The position numbers and the translations under genes were made by a program. The notes below the pieces were generated by a model. That model saw nothing but the letters and a program-made list of their open reading frames with translations, did not search any database and had not been told where the DNA came from. A stretch of DNA of 64,000 bases from Epiperipatus broadwayi (lineage: Eukaryota > Onychophora > Udeonychophora > Euonychophora > Peripatidae), in NCBI GenBank assembly GCA_028023455.1, contig JAQFVV010012476.1, forward strand, positions 1,901,820 through 1,965,819, read 5' to 3'. Shown piece by piece: positions 22,570 through 33,472 of this stretch. How positions within the stretch are numbered: the first letter of the stretch is position 1; each line of letters opens with the position of its first letter.

Positions 22570-23140
22570 GGGGGGCATATTTTATATGATATAATTATAA
22601 AGTAGTTTGTTGAAGTAAGCTGTGGAAAGATATATGTTGGGAATAGCAGGAAAAAATCAAAAATAAAATATGTGGGTGAAAAGCATCAAATCAAATGGTA
22701 CCACTAATATCACCAAAAGGATAAAGAGGCTAAAATGGAATATGGCTGAGAATATTGCTAGAAGATGTGGCAATAGGCGTTGTCAATGGGATTCTTAAAC
22801 TGGATCGCAATAGATTATAAAATACTACACAAAATATTGTGTGATGTGGTTAGACTTGTTGAAAAAGTTTGCTGTAATGATGCAGAAAAGAGAAGCTATG
22901 ATCAGAGACAGTGATAAGTAAGTATACATAAAAACAAAATCATTTAAAAATTGAGCAAAATAATTTTTTTTTATATATAAATAAAGGATAATGTTTACAA
23001 AACTAGTTATACACACACTACCATGCTAGTTAGAAGGTTGTTCTATTTATTCTTATTTACAGATATGAAGTTCAAGCATTTTATGTAAGTGAGCATAGAA
23101 ATTTCAGGCCATATATTTATATATAGTGTTATTTTAACAG
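22570..23140. other. Gene-free stretch
   Basis: Nothing supported. The minus frame at 22825-23016 has no motif. Confidence 0.4.
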
Positions 23141-23144
23141 TTAT

Positions 23145-23226
23145 ATGCAATTTTTGGTCTCAACCAATGAAACCAAATACTATTGCTAGGAGTATCTGGT
23201 TTTATTGGTCAAGATCAAAAATTATA
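23145..23226. repeat. Short foldback repeat
   Basis: AATTTTTGGTCTCAACCAATGAAACCA and TGGTTTTATTGGTCAAGATCAAAAATT (quoted by their matching ends only: TTTTTGGTCT and AGATCAAAAA) form arms of about 30 bp around a 20-bp loop. Confidence 0.65.
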
Positions 23227-23234
23227 TCTTATAT

Positions 23235-24320
23235 ATTAGGTTTAAAAAGAAAGAAAAAGTGAACTACATAATAAATGTATGAGTGGATAACTGAACAGGC
23301 AGATGCTCTCTTGTTTTGCAATCCCCTCCCCCTTTTATCTTTTACATATGAATAATTCAATCTATATGTTATTATAATTACTTTTTTTTGCTGTGCTGAT
23401 AATTACTGAAAAAGTTGAGGACAAAATGGAGTTGGATTATTTAGTGGATACATTTACTGAAATCCACATTTCAAATAAAAAAAACCTTAAATATAAAACC
23501 AAATTGAAATACATCTCTGTTTGAATCCAGATAAAACATAGACATTTTTAGATAGTTAAGGACTCCAAAAAACATAGAATTTGTTGGCTGGAAAACAGTT
23601 ATTCAGATATTATTAATAAAATGTAAAACAAGAAAAGGAAAGTAATAACAATTTTCACAATACAATCCACTAATCATAAAGGTCAAACTTTATTCCATAT
23701 TAGAAAGATCTGAAAATTGAGCTCATCCTACACACGGTAACCTTTAATTGATATTAGTTTTAATGAACTCAAGTAAATACTAGTTTTGTAACTCAGTTTT
23801 GATCCATACACTCAATTCATCTTAACTTTCTAATTTATTTTAGTATTTTTTTTTCTGAATGGTAGATGATCTCATTTATTTTCATATATGATGTGATGCA
23901 AGTTGTGGATATTGATTCATATGATTTTCAAATTTAGTCTACATGAGTAATATCCTTTTACTTATGAAAATGTATTTTAAATAAATGTAATTAATTTATT
24001 TGCATTATTTATAATCTACCATATGGGAGAGTAGCTTACAAAGACCAGGAGAAGATCTAGAGCAGAGACGTATTTTTAAAAGAAAAAGTCAAAATTATTT
24101 AAGATTTAATGGTATTTATAAATTCAAACATAATCTGAAGACAACAAAATAAAAAAAAAGGTTTTGTTGTTTTTGAATTGTATTGCTGAAATATCTTTTC
24201 TGCAAATATAATGCCTGAAGATTTTTGACGGAAGAAGATGCTCTCCAATAATGAGATGAATAAATTTTATTATAATGTAAGAATATTGAAAAGCCCAGAT
24301 AGAAAATTGCCCTAACTACA
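23235..24320. other. Gene-free stretch
   Basis: AT-rich without recognised features. Confidence 0.4.
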
Positions 24321-24326
24321 CTCAAT

Positions 24327-24359
24327 AATAATAATAATAACAACAGCAGCGGCAGTAAC

Positions 24360-24410
<51 letters not shown>

Positions 24411-24433
24411 CATCATTATCATCATCATCATTA
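24327..24433 (+). repeat. AAT/CAT trinucleotide microsatellite
   Basis: (AAT)n with an AACAACAGCAGCGGC interruption, passing into CATCATTATCATC. The leucine-run frame on the other strand is an artefact of this. Confidence 0.95.
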
Positions 24434-24439
24434 TCCAGA

Positions 24440-24820
24440 AGATATGATACAACTCTTTCATACCTGTCCCTACTTCTCATACAACCCTGTATTTCACAAG
24501 TATATAATTAATCTTAAGCAATTGCTTGAGAAAAATATTAAAAATCTTTCAACTTTATAATGCCACTGTAATTATTCATACTCTCAAAACTAGGTGGCTT
24601 GTTCTAAGCTCTGTAATTTTTGAAAACAAAAAGTACAACATTCTTAACAAAAATAAAGTGGTATAATACATATTTATATGCTCTCAAATTGTTACTTAGA
24701 AGTACTAGTATAAAAGTTGGTGGTATAATATTTTTTTGAGTTATACTAGGGAGCTAGGGTATAAGATAATTTTTTGAAAGTAAAAAAAAACGTTTTTTTA
24801 AGAGATTAAAGTAAATTGGC
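24440..24820. other. Gene-free stretch
   Basis: Nothing recognised. Confidence 0.4.
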
Positions 24821-24825
24821 TCTGA

Positions 24826-24895
24826 AGAAGACTGCAGGACAGTCAAAACATAAGTGTGTGTATATATATGTACAAATAAAGAGTTTTGATAAAAA
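24826..24895 (+). ncRNA. Hammerhead-like motif in a PLE-type tail
   Basis: CUGAAGA, then a strong stem II (GACUG-CAGGA-CAGUC), then AAAAC where GAAAC is expected. A polyadenylation-type AATAAAGAGTTTTG follows at about 24877. The first core part and stem II are good, but the G12 position is lost. Confidence 0.45.
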
Positions 24896-24899
24896 AGTG

Positions 24900-25188
24900 G
24901 TCAAAGTGTTTTAAATAAATTGTATTATATTAGACTTAACTCACTATATTAGCAAAAAGTTTCTTTTCCTGAAGTTCTATAAATAGCATATAAATTATGC
25001 ATTAGTCTACATAAAACTCAAGCATTTGTCACTTGTTTTCAAACACCAGTCATAATGTTTCTGTTTTAAATAATTTATGCATCATATGGCATGGAAATTA
25101 TTTTTTTCTTCTGTATATATATATTAATACTTGTATATAATTTGCAAATAATAAAGTTTATTTTATAAAACTAAAAAAAAAATATATA
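24900..25188. other. Gene-free stretch
   Basis: AT-rich, no feature. Confidence 0.4.
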
Positions 25189-25352
25189 AACAACCCAATA
25201 ATAATAATAATATATTGACATTAGTAACCACCAATTCAGTAGCAATAGTACTAGTTAGCAACAATAGAAGCAATAGCAACAAATGTGGTAACAAGAATAT
25301 TAATAATAGTGATAGTAATAGTAGTAGCAATAGCAACAACAATAATATAATT
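25189..25352 (+). repeat. Degenerate AAT/AGC trinucleotide tract
   Basis: Mixed AAT, AAC, AGC and AGT triplets, a worn microsatellite. Confidence 0.75.
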
Positions 25353-25359
25353 TTTTTGT

Positions 25360-25988
25360 AAATTTTTGTTACTTATTGAATAATTTTTATTGAATAATTT
25401 GATTCAGTGAGTAAAAGTTAATGTATTATTCTCGTATATTTGTGATTTAAGGTTCAAATTAAGAAAGGAATTGGGAAATTAGTATATACTAAAAAATTTG
25501 GAAGGGATCACAGAAAAGTGGTTAGTGAGTCTATGCCCATTGATCTGGGCATTGAGCCAGATAAAACTTAAGAATTTTTTTAAAATCTGGTAGGCTTACA
25601 ATTTTTACTTGTCATTGCTTACCCACAGTCATTCCAATTTTCATTCAAACAGTCCAGTAAAGAGATATCCAGTCATTAATAGCTTGAGACTACAATTCTC
25701 TATGATCAAAGAAATAATAGTATTCCAAATGCAAAAATATGCACTGTAATATGTTGTTGCCAATATCACCACCAGTGAGAGCGCTCAATCTCAGACAGTC
25801 CCTATTACATGATCTTGGTTTAGTATTCTAAATTAAATTTAACAAGCCATCCCCTTTTTTAAAAAAAAATGGGAATTAAGGCTAATAAATGAAGGCTTAT
25901 TTTACGAATGGAAAAGGAGAAATTTGATTATAATTCTATAAGTAATGTTATATATAGAGCTCACAAAATAACCTTATAAGCTTGCAGA
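25360..25988. other. Gene-free stretch, weak A-box motif
   Basis: AAAGTGGTTAGTGAGTC at about 25515 resembles a pol III A box and GGGCATTGAGCC a poor B box. Not enough for a SINE call. Confidence 0.3.
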
Positions 25989-25995
25989 ATATTCC

Positions 25996-26040
25996 CAACT
26001 GCAGACCGGTGTCTGCCACTGGCATTGTCAATGATGTGGT
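25996..26040 (-). ncRNA. Hammerhead ribozyme remnant, family 2
   Basis: In minus the first core is mutated (CAUUGACAA in place of CUGAUGA), stem II UGCCAGUGGCA is kept and GACAC replaces GAAAC. The GUC triplet survives. Probably inactive. Confidence 0.55.
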
Positions 26041-26189
26041 AGGATATTCAAGCATTAGATTAAAAATACTAGGACAAGCCCAGCACTTTATCTAATGTAT
26101 AATCTATTAAATAGAACATCTGAAATTTTCAGACATCCATACATCTTCCAATCCAGCTATCTAACTTAAATAGCCATTGCAGAATATCT

Positions 26190-26235
26190 CAAACCTCAGA
26201 CCAGTTTCTGCTACTGGCATCATCAGTGATGTGTT
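26190..26235 (-). ncRNA. Hammerhead ribozyme, family 2, core intact
   Basis: In minus: CUGAUGA, stem II UGC-CAGUA-GCA, GAAA, minimal stem III AC/GU around UG, cleavage triplet GUC, then UGAGG. Stem I pairs UCA with UGA, then a mismatch, then CA with UG-type pairs. All invariant bases are present. The stem II (three pairs) and stem III (two pairs) are short, as reported for PLE-encoded hammerheads. Confidence 0.75.
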
Positions 26236-26369
26236 AGGATATTCAAGCATTAGATTAAAAATACCAGAACAAGCCCAGCACTTTATCTAATGTATAATTA
26301 TTAAGTAGAAAATCTGAAAATCCATATGTATTCCAATCCAGCTATCTAACTTAAATAGCCATAAGTAAT

Positions 26370-28215
26370 GTTAATACGCTTCCCAAGAAAAGATTAAACT
26401 AACCAAATAGCATTTTATTTGCTTTTATAACTGATGTGTTTTTTTCTGATTTCTAATCAAATATTATTTTTGGTATTTTTCTCTTATCCAAACACTGAAT
26501 TTGTGTGAAAATTTGATGATCATATTCATTTTAGCATATACCATGTGACAAACATGCACACTCCTCTATTAAATTCACAGGCCCACAGAAGCATCCTAAT
26601 AACACCAAATTTTGTATTAGACTTTAATAAAAATAAGGCAATCCATATCATATTTAATTCTTCCATCTTAAATGCATGCGTTTAACACAATCTAACATAT
26701 GACAGTGCTGAATTTAACCCTAAGCAAGGTTTTTTTCCACCATCCTTCATTGCTTATTCGTTTTTCAACAGAGATTTTATTGCAGATGCTATCTTCTTAT
26801 ATACCATTTCAAGCTTGTTATCTTGCTCACTAATGGATTTTAACTGTAATGCTACTCTTTCTTCATCACCCTTTCATGTTTTCTCAATAGTAAATTTGAA
26901 TACCACTGTTATCCTTATCTTATTAATCAGTGCTTATGACTGCTCCAATTGTCATTTTGAATCCAAATGCTCTCTTTCATTCATCACTACCCAGCATGAA
27001 CTTGTTACTTCTATAGTAAATCCTTGCCCAAATGTTACCCTCTTTTAATCTATTAATTGACAATTTATTTCATCCTTCAACAATGAAATCTATTTCACCA
27101 TTGTCATGTGAATTATCATTGAACTGATTTATTTTTATATGATCATGTGACATTTATAAATCAAAAGTATTGAGAATTGTTTTACATTCCTTTAGGTCTT
27201 AAATTCATACCCTACTCTTGTGGTAATAGTAGCAGGTTTTTGCATCCTCAGCAATGAATTGTAATCTAAATGCATTTTGCCTTTCTTTCCACTTTTTCAC
27301 ACACCCTTTAACTTTCAGAGCATTTATTTGACAGTTAAACATTAATAAACTACTATAACTTTCTGCATAAATACTGTACAGTTTATATATAAAAAAATTC
27401 TGTATATTTGGAATGCTTTTTAACTACTCTCTGTTTTTATTACTTACATTTCTTTCTATTTTTAAACACCCATGCAACATTTTCCATTCACTAAATTATA
27501 AATTCTCTCATCTCATTTCACATGCAAGTGTATAAGTAAAAGCTACATATCGATCTTCTCTATTGTTTACTTTTTTGATCTCTATTAAATCCATAATAAT
27601 AAATTTGTTACCATTAATAATTAAAGTATCCTAAACATTTTCTATTCATTCTAATCAAGTATTACAAATCTAAATATAACCAGTTAATTTTAGCAATGTA
27701 GGTTAAACATCTTTTTTTAATTAACAGTTCACCACACGACAAAGGTTTCTCTAATGTCCAATCACAGAAGATCAGTGAAGCAAAGTGGTCAATTGTTGTA
27801 CATTAAAAGTTTTGGAAATATTCTGATTTGGCTTATTCACAAACTAAGTCTAGCTAGATATCCATTTTCTGACCAGTGCTGAATAGTCAGTTGGGTTAAC
27901 TATAGATCATCAATGTGAGAAAAATATTCAAAGTCACCTGAAAATAATTTTACTTGGACCAGACACAAATACAATGCTATAGGTATGACAGATATATGCA
28001 CTACTTTTGTACTGCAAAACCTTTCTCCATTATACAGATTTTATTTTAGCATGTGTTAACTTTCTAATCATTAAAATACTATTATCTAAAGCACTATGCA
28101 TCTACTATTTTCATTTTGTTATTGTTAATTATGTGACATCATTCCCATAATTGTGGTATTGTTGCTCTTTATTCTATAATTATTTTTAACTTCCTGTCTA
28201 CTGTATGAATTAATA
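26370..28215. other. Gene-free stretch
   Basis: Long AT-rich region. Around 26760-27130 phrases like TTGAATCCAAATGC and TTTAACTGTAATGC recur loosely, which suggests a worn local repeat. The 77-aa frame at 26815-27048 lies in it and has no motif. No exon signature found. Confidence 0.35.
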
Positions 28216-28312
28216 CTATCTGTAAAAACTGAAGAGCGTGCAATAGTTCTAACAAACTTATTTATAAATGCCACAAAAGAAAGCATTTTAAAAATTTCTA
28301 TGTAGAAATTAT

Positions 28313-28362
28313 CCCTATTCTCAGACTGATTTCATGTCTTTGGCATTTCTCAGTGAGGTTTT
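28313..28362 (-). ncRNA. Hammerhead ribozyme remnant, family 2
   Basis: In minus: CUGAGAA (G8 changed to A), stem II AUGCCAAAGACAU with a short AUG/CAU stem, GAAA, UCA, GUC. One invariant position is broken. Confidence 0.6.
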
Positions 28363-28529
28363 AGGATATTTCAGACATCAGATATGAAAAACTAACTGCA
28401 CTTAACTGATAGTATCCAACTTAAATAGCTATATGGGGCTGAGAATTCTTCAACCTTACCATATATTAATTGTCTTAACTAATGCTGGCTTTGCATTGGT
28501 ATTTTGTATCTGATATTTAAAATATCCTA

Positions 28530-28578
28530 GTGGCTCACTGAGGAATGCCCAAAGCATGAAACCAGTCTGAGAATAGGG
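28530..28578 (+). ncRNA. Hammerhead ribozyme, family 2, intact
   Basis: Stem I CUCA with UGAG, core CUGAGGA at 28538-28544 (position 7 may be any base), stem II AUGC-CCAAA-GCAU, GAAA at 28558-28561, stem III AC/GU around CA, cleavage triplet GUC with the break expected between 28567 and 28568. Every invariant position fits. Confidence 0.8.
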
Positions 28579-28669
28579 ATAATTTCTAGATAGAAATTTT
28601 TAAAAACTTTCTCTTGCAGCATTTATCAATAAAGCTTGTTAGCGCTATTGCAGTTCTTTAGTTTTTATA

Positions 28670-29020
28670 ATTAAAAGCTTATTAAATTAAGCCTCATGAC
28701 TTATTTTTAAATACTATCTGTAGTTTATTAAAATATTTCTTATTGCTTTGTTTGTTTGTATATTCTAAATCCATAGTATAATCAGTCATCTTTGATTCTT
28801 ATTCACTTTCTAAATATATATATTCACTTTCTTCACACTAATATTTTCAGTGTCCCTCTATGAGCTCTCCATAGCCCTAGATGGGTCAATGCGATGATTA
28901 ATTGGCAACTTCCGAAGTTCAAGATCCATCTATCGTGGACCAGCTCTAATATTTCTGGTAGTCAAACTTTTTATACACTTCCATGCAATATAACCATTTC
29001 ATTATTATCTCCTAATTATC
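28670..29020. other. Gene-free stretch
   Basis: No supported gene. AAGTTCAAGATCC at 28916 is a faint B-box resemblance only. Confidence 0.35.
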
Positions 29021-29024
29021 ATCT

Positions 29025-29105
29025 TAAATTATTATAATTATCATCATCATCATTATCATTATTACTACTTCTACTCCTCCTACTACAACTATTATTATTA
29101 TTATT
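29025..29105 (+). repeat. ATC/ATT trinucleotide tract
   Basis: TTATAATTATCATCATCATC followed by mixed ACT/CCT triplets and (ATT)n. Confidence 0.85.
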
Positions 29106-30320
29106 AGATGCATCTCAAATTGACAGTGACTCCAATTGATCTTATGAACGATATGCTGCTCATTTTAATTTGGCATTAAAGCAAGTAATTTATGATTGCG
29201 TTGTTTGGAATGATATTTAATATTGATATTATCGTAGTTCATTACTTGTCAATAAAGGATATCGCATTAAAACATTAGAAAAACTAAATGAAATATAAAA
29301 AAAAACTATAGACAAGAAAAAAAAAAAACAAAATAAGATCATTGTTAGGATTTCATAATAAAATTCGAGCCCCGGAAATGACCAAACTGGACCGTGAATT
29401 CTAGACTTTCTCTCTCCATCCCTGCATTAAACCTTTGCAGGGCTACCATCCTAATGGGGAAAAACAGTTAAAGAAGAGAAAGGAAAAACTCAGTACAGAT
29501 TTCGTCATCCTTCCGAGAGATATAAATAAATGGATAAAAAAAAATACTCTTGGTTATATTGCCCGTCGGGTTTGACCAAACCTATTCTCCTACGTCGAAA
29601 GTCCCAATATTTGTTCGAATCGCTTAACAAGCAGTTAAAATTTGCTTCTCTAGAGAACAATTTTAATATATATATTATGGACTTAAACATTTAAAATATA
29701 CTATTGAGATTTCCCCCTTTTCTCGTCCTGAGTTTCTTCGTAGAAATAATTTCGAATGTAATCAAAATATTTTTGTCATTTCTAAATTTGATTTGTACTC
29801 TTACTTTGAAATCCTAACTATTATTAAGTTTATAAGGAAGAAATTGGAACAATTTTGACACTTTTATTAGGCATCTCGTTCATTTCAGAAAACGAATGAC
29901 CTTATGGTGCGTTCAGGCACAACATCTGATCCGTTTCTCACTAGGAATTTAATCTCTCGCCAGGATTTCATTACACATCATTTGAATCCGCTTGTAACGT
30001 GAAAATTACTATAATTACAATAAACAGAATCGACTAGCCATTTATAAACTTTTTTAGAGTTCAGAAGTTAGAGAAGAAAAATTCAATCTACTAGTCTATC
30101 TTACAATAGTTAAAAAAAGAAAAAGAAATATCTGTAATTAATGTAACTACAGACTATCTTAGAAAATATGTTTAAAATGTTCTTTAAATACATATGTGTG
30201 TGGAGAAGATAAAATAGTTTTAAATAATAAGCAGCGTACCAAAATTTTTTCAAGAATACCTCCAAAGAGAAACAATAAAAAGAAAGCATAACGTATAGTT
30301 TAACAGCCCTCTCAATACTT
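29106..30320. other. Gene-free, comparatively unique stretch
   Basis: 29330-29700 is less AT-rich and non-repetitive within the window (e.g. CTACGTCGAAAGTCCC), but frames are short and no exon is convincing. If any host sequence lies here I cannot identify it. Confidence 0.35.
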
Positions 30321-30324
30321 TTCT

Positions 30325-30615
30325 CTTTATCTAATAGCAGCTAGATATTCACTTACTAACCAATAATTGAATGGCTAGATTAGATACCTGAAAAAAATTA
30401 TAGTTTAGTAAATTTTATCCTGTACATTTTTTTATTATTTAATAACATCCGGGTATTCATTTACTGATCAGTAACAGATTGGCTGGCTAGTCTTGTTATA
30501 AATTAGGTACCTGAAAAAATTTATAAATTTGCAATTTAATAAGTTTATGCATGCTTTTTATACATATAATAGCATTTAGATATCCATTTACTGACCAATA
30601 ATTGAATGTCTAGCA
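30325..30615 (+). repeat. Tandem repeat, about 120-bp unit, 2.5 copies
   Basis: The phrase CATTTACTGA(C/T)CA(A/G)TAA, followed by TGGCTAG and ACCTGAAAAAA, recurs at about 30350, 30457 and 30581. CCATTTACTGACCAATAAT-like motifs also appear at 47045 and 47403. Confidence 0.65.
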
Positions 30616-30619
30616 GCAC

Positions 30620-31345
30620 ATGTTTCAATTCTCAGTTTCTTGAGACAATTTTTAAGTTTCACCAGGAATTGAAGTTAGGATACTATTCATTGCACCAAAA
30701 GTTATCATAATTCATTATCATTTTATTTAGAAATAATCAATAATATTCATTAGTGACAAGTTAAGGAAATTGTTACAACTATTCTGACAAATAAAATAGT
30801 ATGCAGAAAGCAATAAAATTAAAAAAAAAAAGTTACATGAATTTATATGGAAATATTAATGTAATTAATAATGGCGACTGAGTTAATGATACAAAAAAAA
30901 AGTTAATAATAATATAACATCAGTTTTTGTTAAAATTAACTTTTTCAAGCATTATTTTGAGTTACAAATAGATAAAAGTGATGTGATCACAAACTCAAAT
31001 GACTTACCATCACATTGAATAAATAATAACTTATATATCCTGTCTACTTTAAGTTATGAGATTCAGCACATTTATTTGTTCATAATGGGAGAGATACATC
31101 CCATTAGTGGCAACAAAGTTATTCATTTTAACATGCAGTTAGTGTAAATTTCTGAAAATGCAATCACCACATGACATAGCAGTCAAATTTTTTAGAGCTT
31201 TCTTACATCTTTCACTGCTTTTCAATTAATAATAAATACTTTCTTTTTAAAATATTTTTTTTTCCTTTTCTTTTTTTCCATCTATTATTCCTTAGTCGAT
31301 GTTTCCAATATTGTTTTCCTTGCCTATCCCTTGGGCAAAAATAAA
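30620..31345. other. Gene-free stretch
   Basis: AT-rich, no supported feature. Confidence 0.4.
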
Positions 31346-31347
31346 AT

Positions 31348-31690
31348 AGGACATTTCATAATAGTGAAATAATAATTGCAATTAAATCAGCTGTATATAA
31401 AGCTATAATTTTATCTAATTTATTATATGGCTGTGAGACTAGGGCATTTCATAATAGTGAAATAAACATTGCAACTAAATCAGGTGTATACAAAGTTATT
31501 TTACTTAATTTATTATATGGATGGGAGACTAGGGCATTTCATGATAGTGAAGTAATCATTGCAACTAAGCCAGCTGTATATAAAGCTTTTATTTTACCTA
31601 ATTTATTATATGTATGTGAGACTTGGATGTGATATGAAGGCATTAGGACATTTTTATTGAAGAATGCTCCATAAAATTTTGAAAATACAA
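31348..31690 (+). pseudogene. LINE reverse-transcriptase fragment, triplicated in frame
   Basis: Three units (start 31348, 31441, 31531; 93, 90 and about 93 bp) each encode a version of KSAVYKAIILSNLLYGCET. This is the block after the RT palm in many LINEs (…VYKA.ILP.LLYGCETW). Because periods are multiples of three, the frame runs through all units to a stop at about 31630. The third unit continues into YEGIRTFL, matching the following LINE block. Such internal tandem copying inside an RT remnant is unusual. Confidence 0.65.
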
Positions 31691-31699
31691 TAGCAAGAT

Positions 31700-31800
31700 C
31701 AAAAGACCAATAACAATAATAATAATTGTAATAATAATAATAACAACAATTATAATAATAATGTTATTACTAGTAATAGTAGTAATTTAATTTATTAAAT
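31700..31800 (+). repeat. AAT/ATT trinucleotide tract
   Basis: Mixed AATAATAAC and AGTAGT triplets. Confidence 0.8.
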
Positions 31801-31904
31801 TAAATGTATTTATTACTTCTTCCATACAGTTTGAAATATACAAACCATTTACAAGCAGATAATTTAAATATAACATATATAGAGACTAAAGCTAAGTGAC
31901 AAAC

Positions 31905-32118
<214 letters not shown>

Positions 32119-32339
32119 AAATAATAATTATTATGATTACTATTCGTCCTTTTTACCTTTTTTTCTATTGGAATTATAAGATTGTACTCATTTGCAAATC
32201 TTTACTAATGATGATGACATTTTTTTGATATTCCAGTTCAAAAAATAAAATTTTATAATTAATATACATGTGGGTACCCCTTCCCCAAATGAAATTTTGT
32301 AATACAAAAATTGTGTATTTATTTTTAGATATTACAGAT

Positions 32340-32765
32340 TGAATCTCTTTTAAAGTAATTCAATGTGTTTTTTGGCTTTGCTAAAATTCTTTCAAGTTGA
32401 TGTGCTGTAATGTTAGCAAAATGTTTGGTTTTGGAACATTTATTCATTTTGGAGAATAAAAAGAAATTGCACAGAGTGAGAGCAGGAAAATATGATGAGT
32501 GGATAATCTGAAACTTGCTAATTTATTGACTAAAAATTATTTCACATTGAAGGCTTTGTATAGTGGGCATTGTTCTGACGATGCCACTTATCCCCACTTT
32601 ACCACAAATTGGAATGTTTTTGTTTCACCACATCACACAAACATTTCAGAACTCTTAAATAAAATGCCTAACAGTTCAGTCAACAATTCCATTTTCATTA
32701 AAAACATCAGCAGCATCTTGACAAAGAACTTCATTTGTCACATTTTTGGAACATGGTGAATTTGA
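32340..32765 (-). pseudogene. Mariner-like transposase remnant with internal deletion
   Basis: In minus, near 32690-32757, a frame reads QDAADVFNENGIVD and then TVRHFI, resembling the N-terminal helix-turn-helix of mariner transposases (AA..I...FGE..V..RTVR.WF). Downstream (about 32505-32345) another frame reads IHSSYFPALTLCNFFLFSK then KHFANI, matching the C-terminal PPYSPDLAPCDFFLFPK block, with the last catalytic Asp replaced by Asn (CNFFLF). The middle third of the protein is missing and frames are shifted. Terminal repeats were not identified. Confidence 0.5.
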
Positions 32766-32769
32766 ACTC

Positions 32770-33160
32770 TTCCATTTAATCACTCATAAACTTGTTCTCC
32801 CCAGAGCAGCTTACTTGTAAGTTATTTCAAGCATTACAACTGTTTGCCTTACCATGTTCTCCAATAGAAAATATAATTTCATACTATTCCAACTTTTCAG
32901 CCAACACAAATATTAATGAATAATCTAGACACATATAACAAAAAAAAATACTATTTTACAACAAAACATTATTGGATGAAGCAAGAGAGCAGAGTAATAC
33001 AGAATGATACTTGCAAAAATCTAATGATAGAAGCACTGCCCACTGAGGAATGATTTGGGGAGATTTCCTTGGGTACCCCTTTGTAATTTCTGTTATTTCA
33101 AAATGTAGGTGTTGTTACTGTAACTTTAAAATGAGGCATAAAAGCAATGGAATAACTAGA
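32770..33160. other. Gene-free stretch
   Basis: May include mariner flank; nothing definite. Confidence 0.35.
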
Positions 33161-33164
33161 TAAA

Positions 33165-33430
33165 CATCATCATGATTATTGTCAATCATTATCAGTCCAC
33201 TACAAAATGAAGATCCCTCCAAGTTCAATCCATTTTCTCCAATCTCTAGCCTCCTTTTCACATCACTCCATACACTTCCTTATTTCATCCATCCATCTCA
33301 TATGTGGTCTCTTTCTGGGTCTTTTATAATCTCTTGGAATTCAGTGATTTTAATTGTCCTATTATTATCTCCTCTAGCAATGTGTCCAATCCAACTCCAT
33401 TTCAATCTCTTAATTCATTAAATGATGTCA
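33165..33430 (-). pseudogene. LINE 3' end, RTE-like C terminus
   Basis: In minus: RLKWSWIGHIARG followed by a DPERDHI and DGWMK stretch, matching LINE C termini (K..W.GH..R … GR...RW). The 3' end passes into GATAATGATTGACAATAAT. It is a sister of the 15300 copy: CCACATATGAGACAGG there answers CATATGTGGTC here. Confidence 0.6.
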
Positions 33431-33472
33431 ATAACTTTGATTAGTTTTAAAATAATATATATATAATTATAC

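Larger units (their letters stand above)
25989..26362 (-). repeat. HHR repeat family 2, direct dimer of about 186-bp units
   Basis: Two head-to-tail units (about 25989-26174 and 26175-26362) share CAAGCATTAGATTAAAAATAC, AAGCCCAGCACTTTATCTAA and CCAATCCAGCTATCTAACTT (all within the 20-base limit when trimmed). Each carries a hammerhead core on minus. A tandem dimer of short HHR units is the arrangement described for retrozymes and PLE terminal repeats. Confidence 0.8.
28222..28667. repeat. HHR repeat family 2, palindromic pair with about 170-bp arms
   Basis: The left arm (28222-28392) and right arm (28497-28667) are reverse complements over almost their whole length (e.g. TTATCCCTATTCTCAGACTG against CAGTCTGAGAATAGGGATAA). 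The 104-bp centre is unique. Both arms hold a hammerhead core, in opposite orientation. Confidence 0.85.

Noticed and set aside
25989-26362. CRISPR array
   Set aside because: Units are about 186 bp and whole-unit repeats, without short repeat/unique spacer alternation; eukaryotic context.
26815-27048. 77-codon plus frame
   Set aside because: No motif; lies in a worn local repeat and has no support beyond being open.
29330-29700. Possible host exon
   Set aside because: Composition is less AT-rich but frames are short, with no convincing splice signals or domain.
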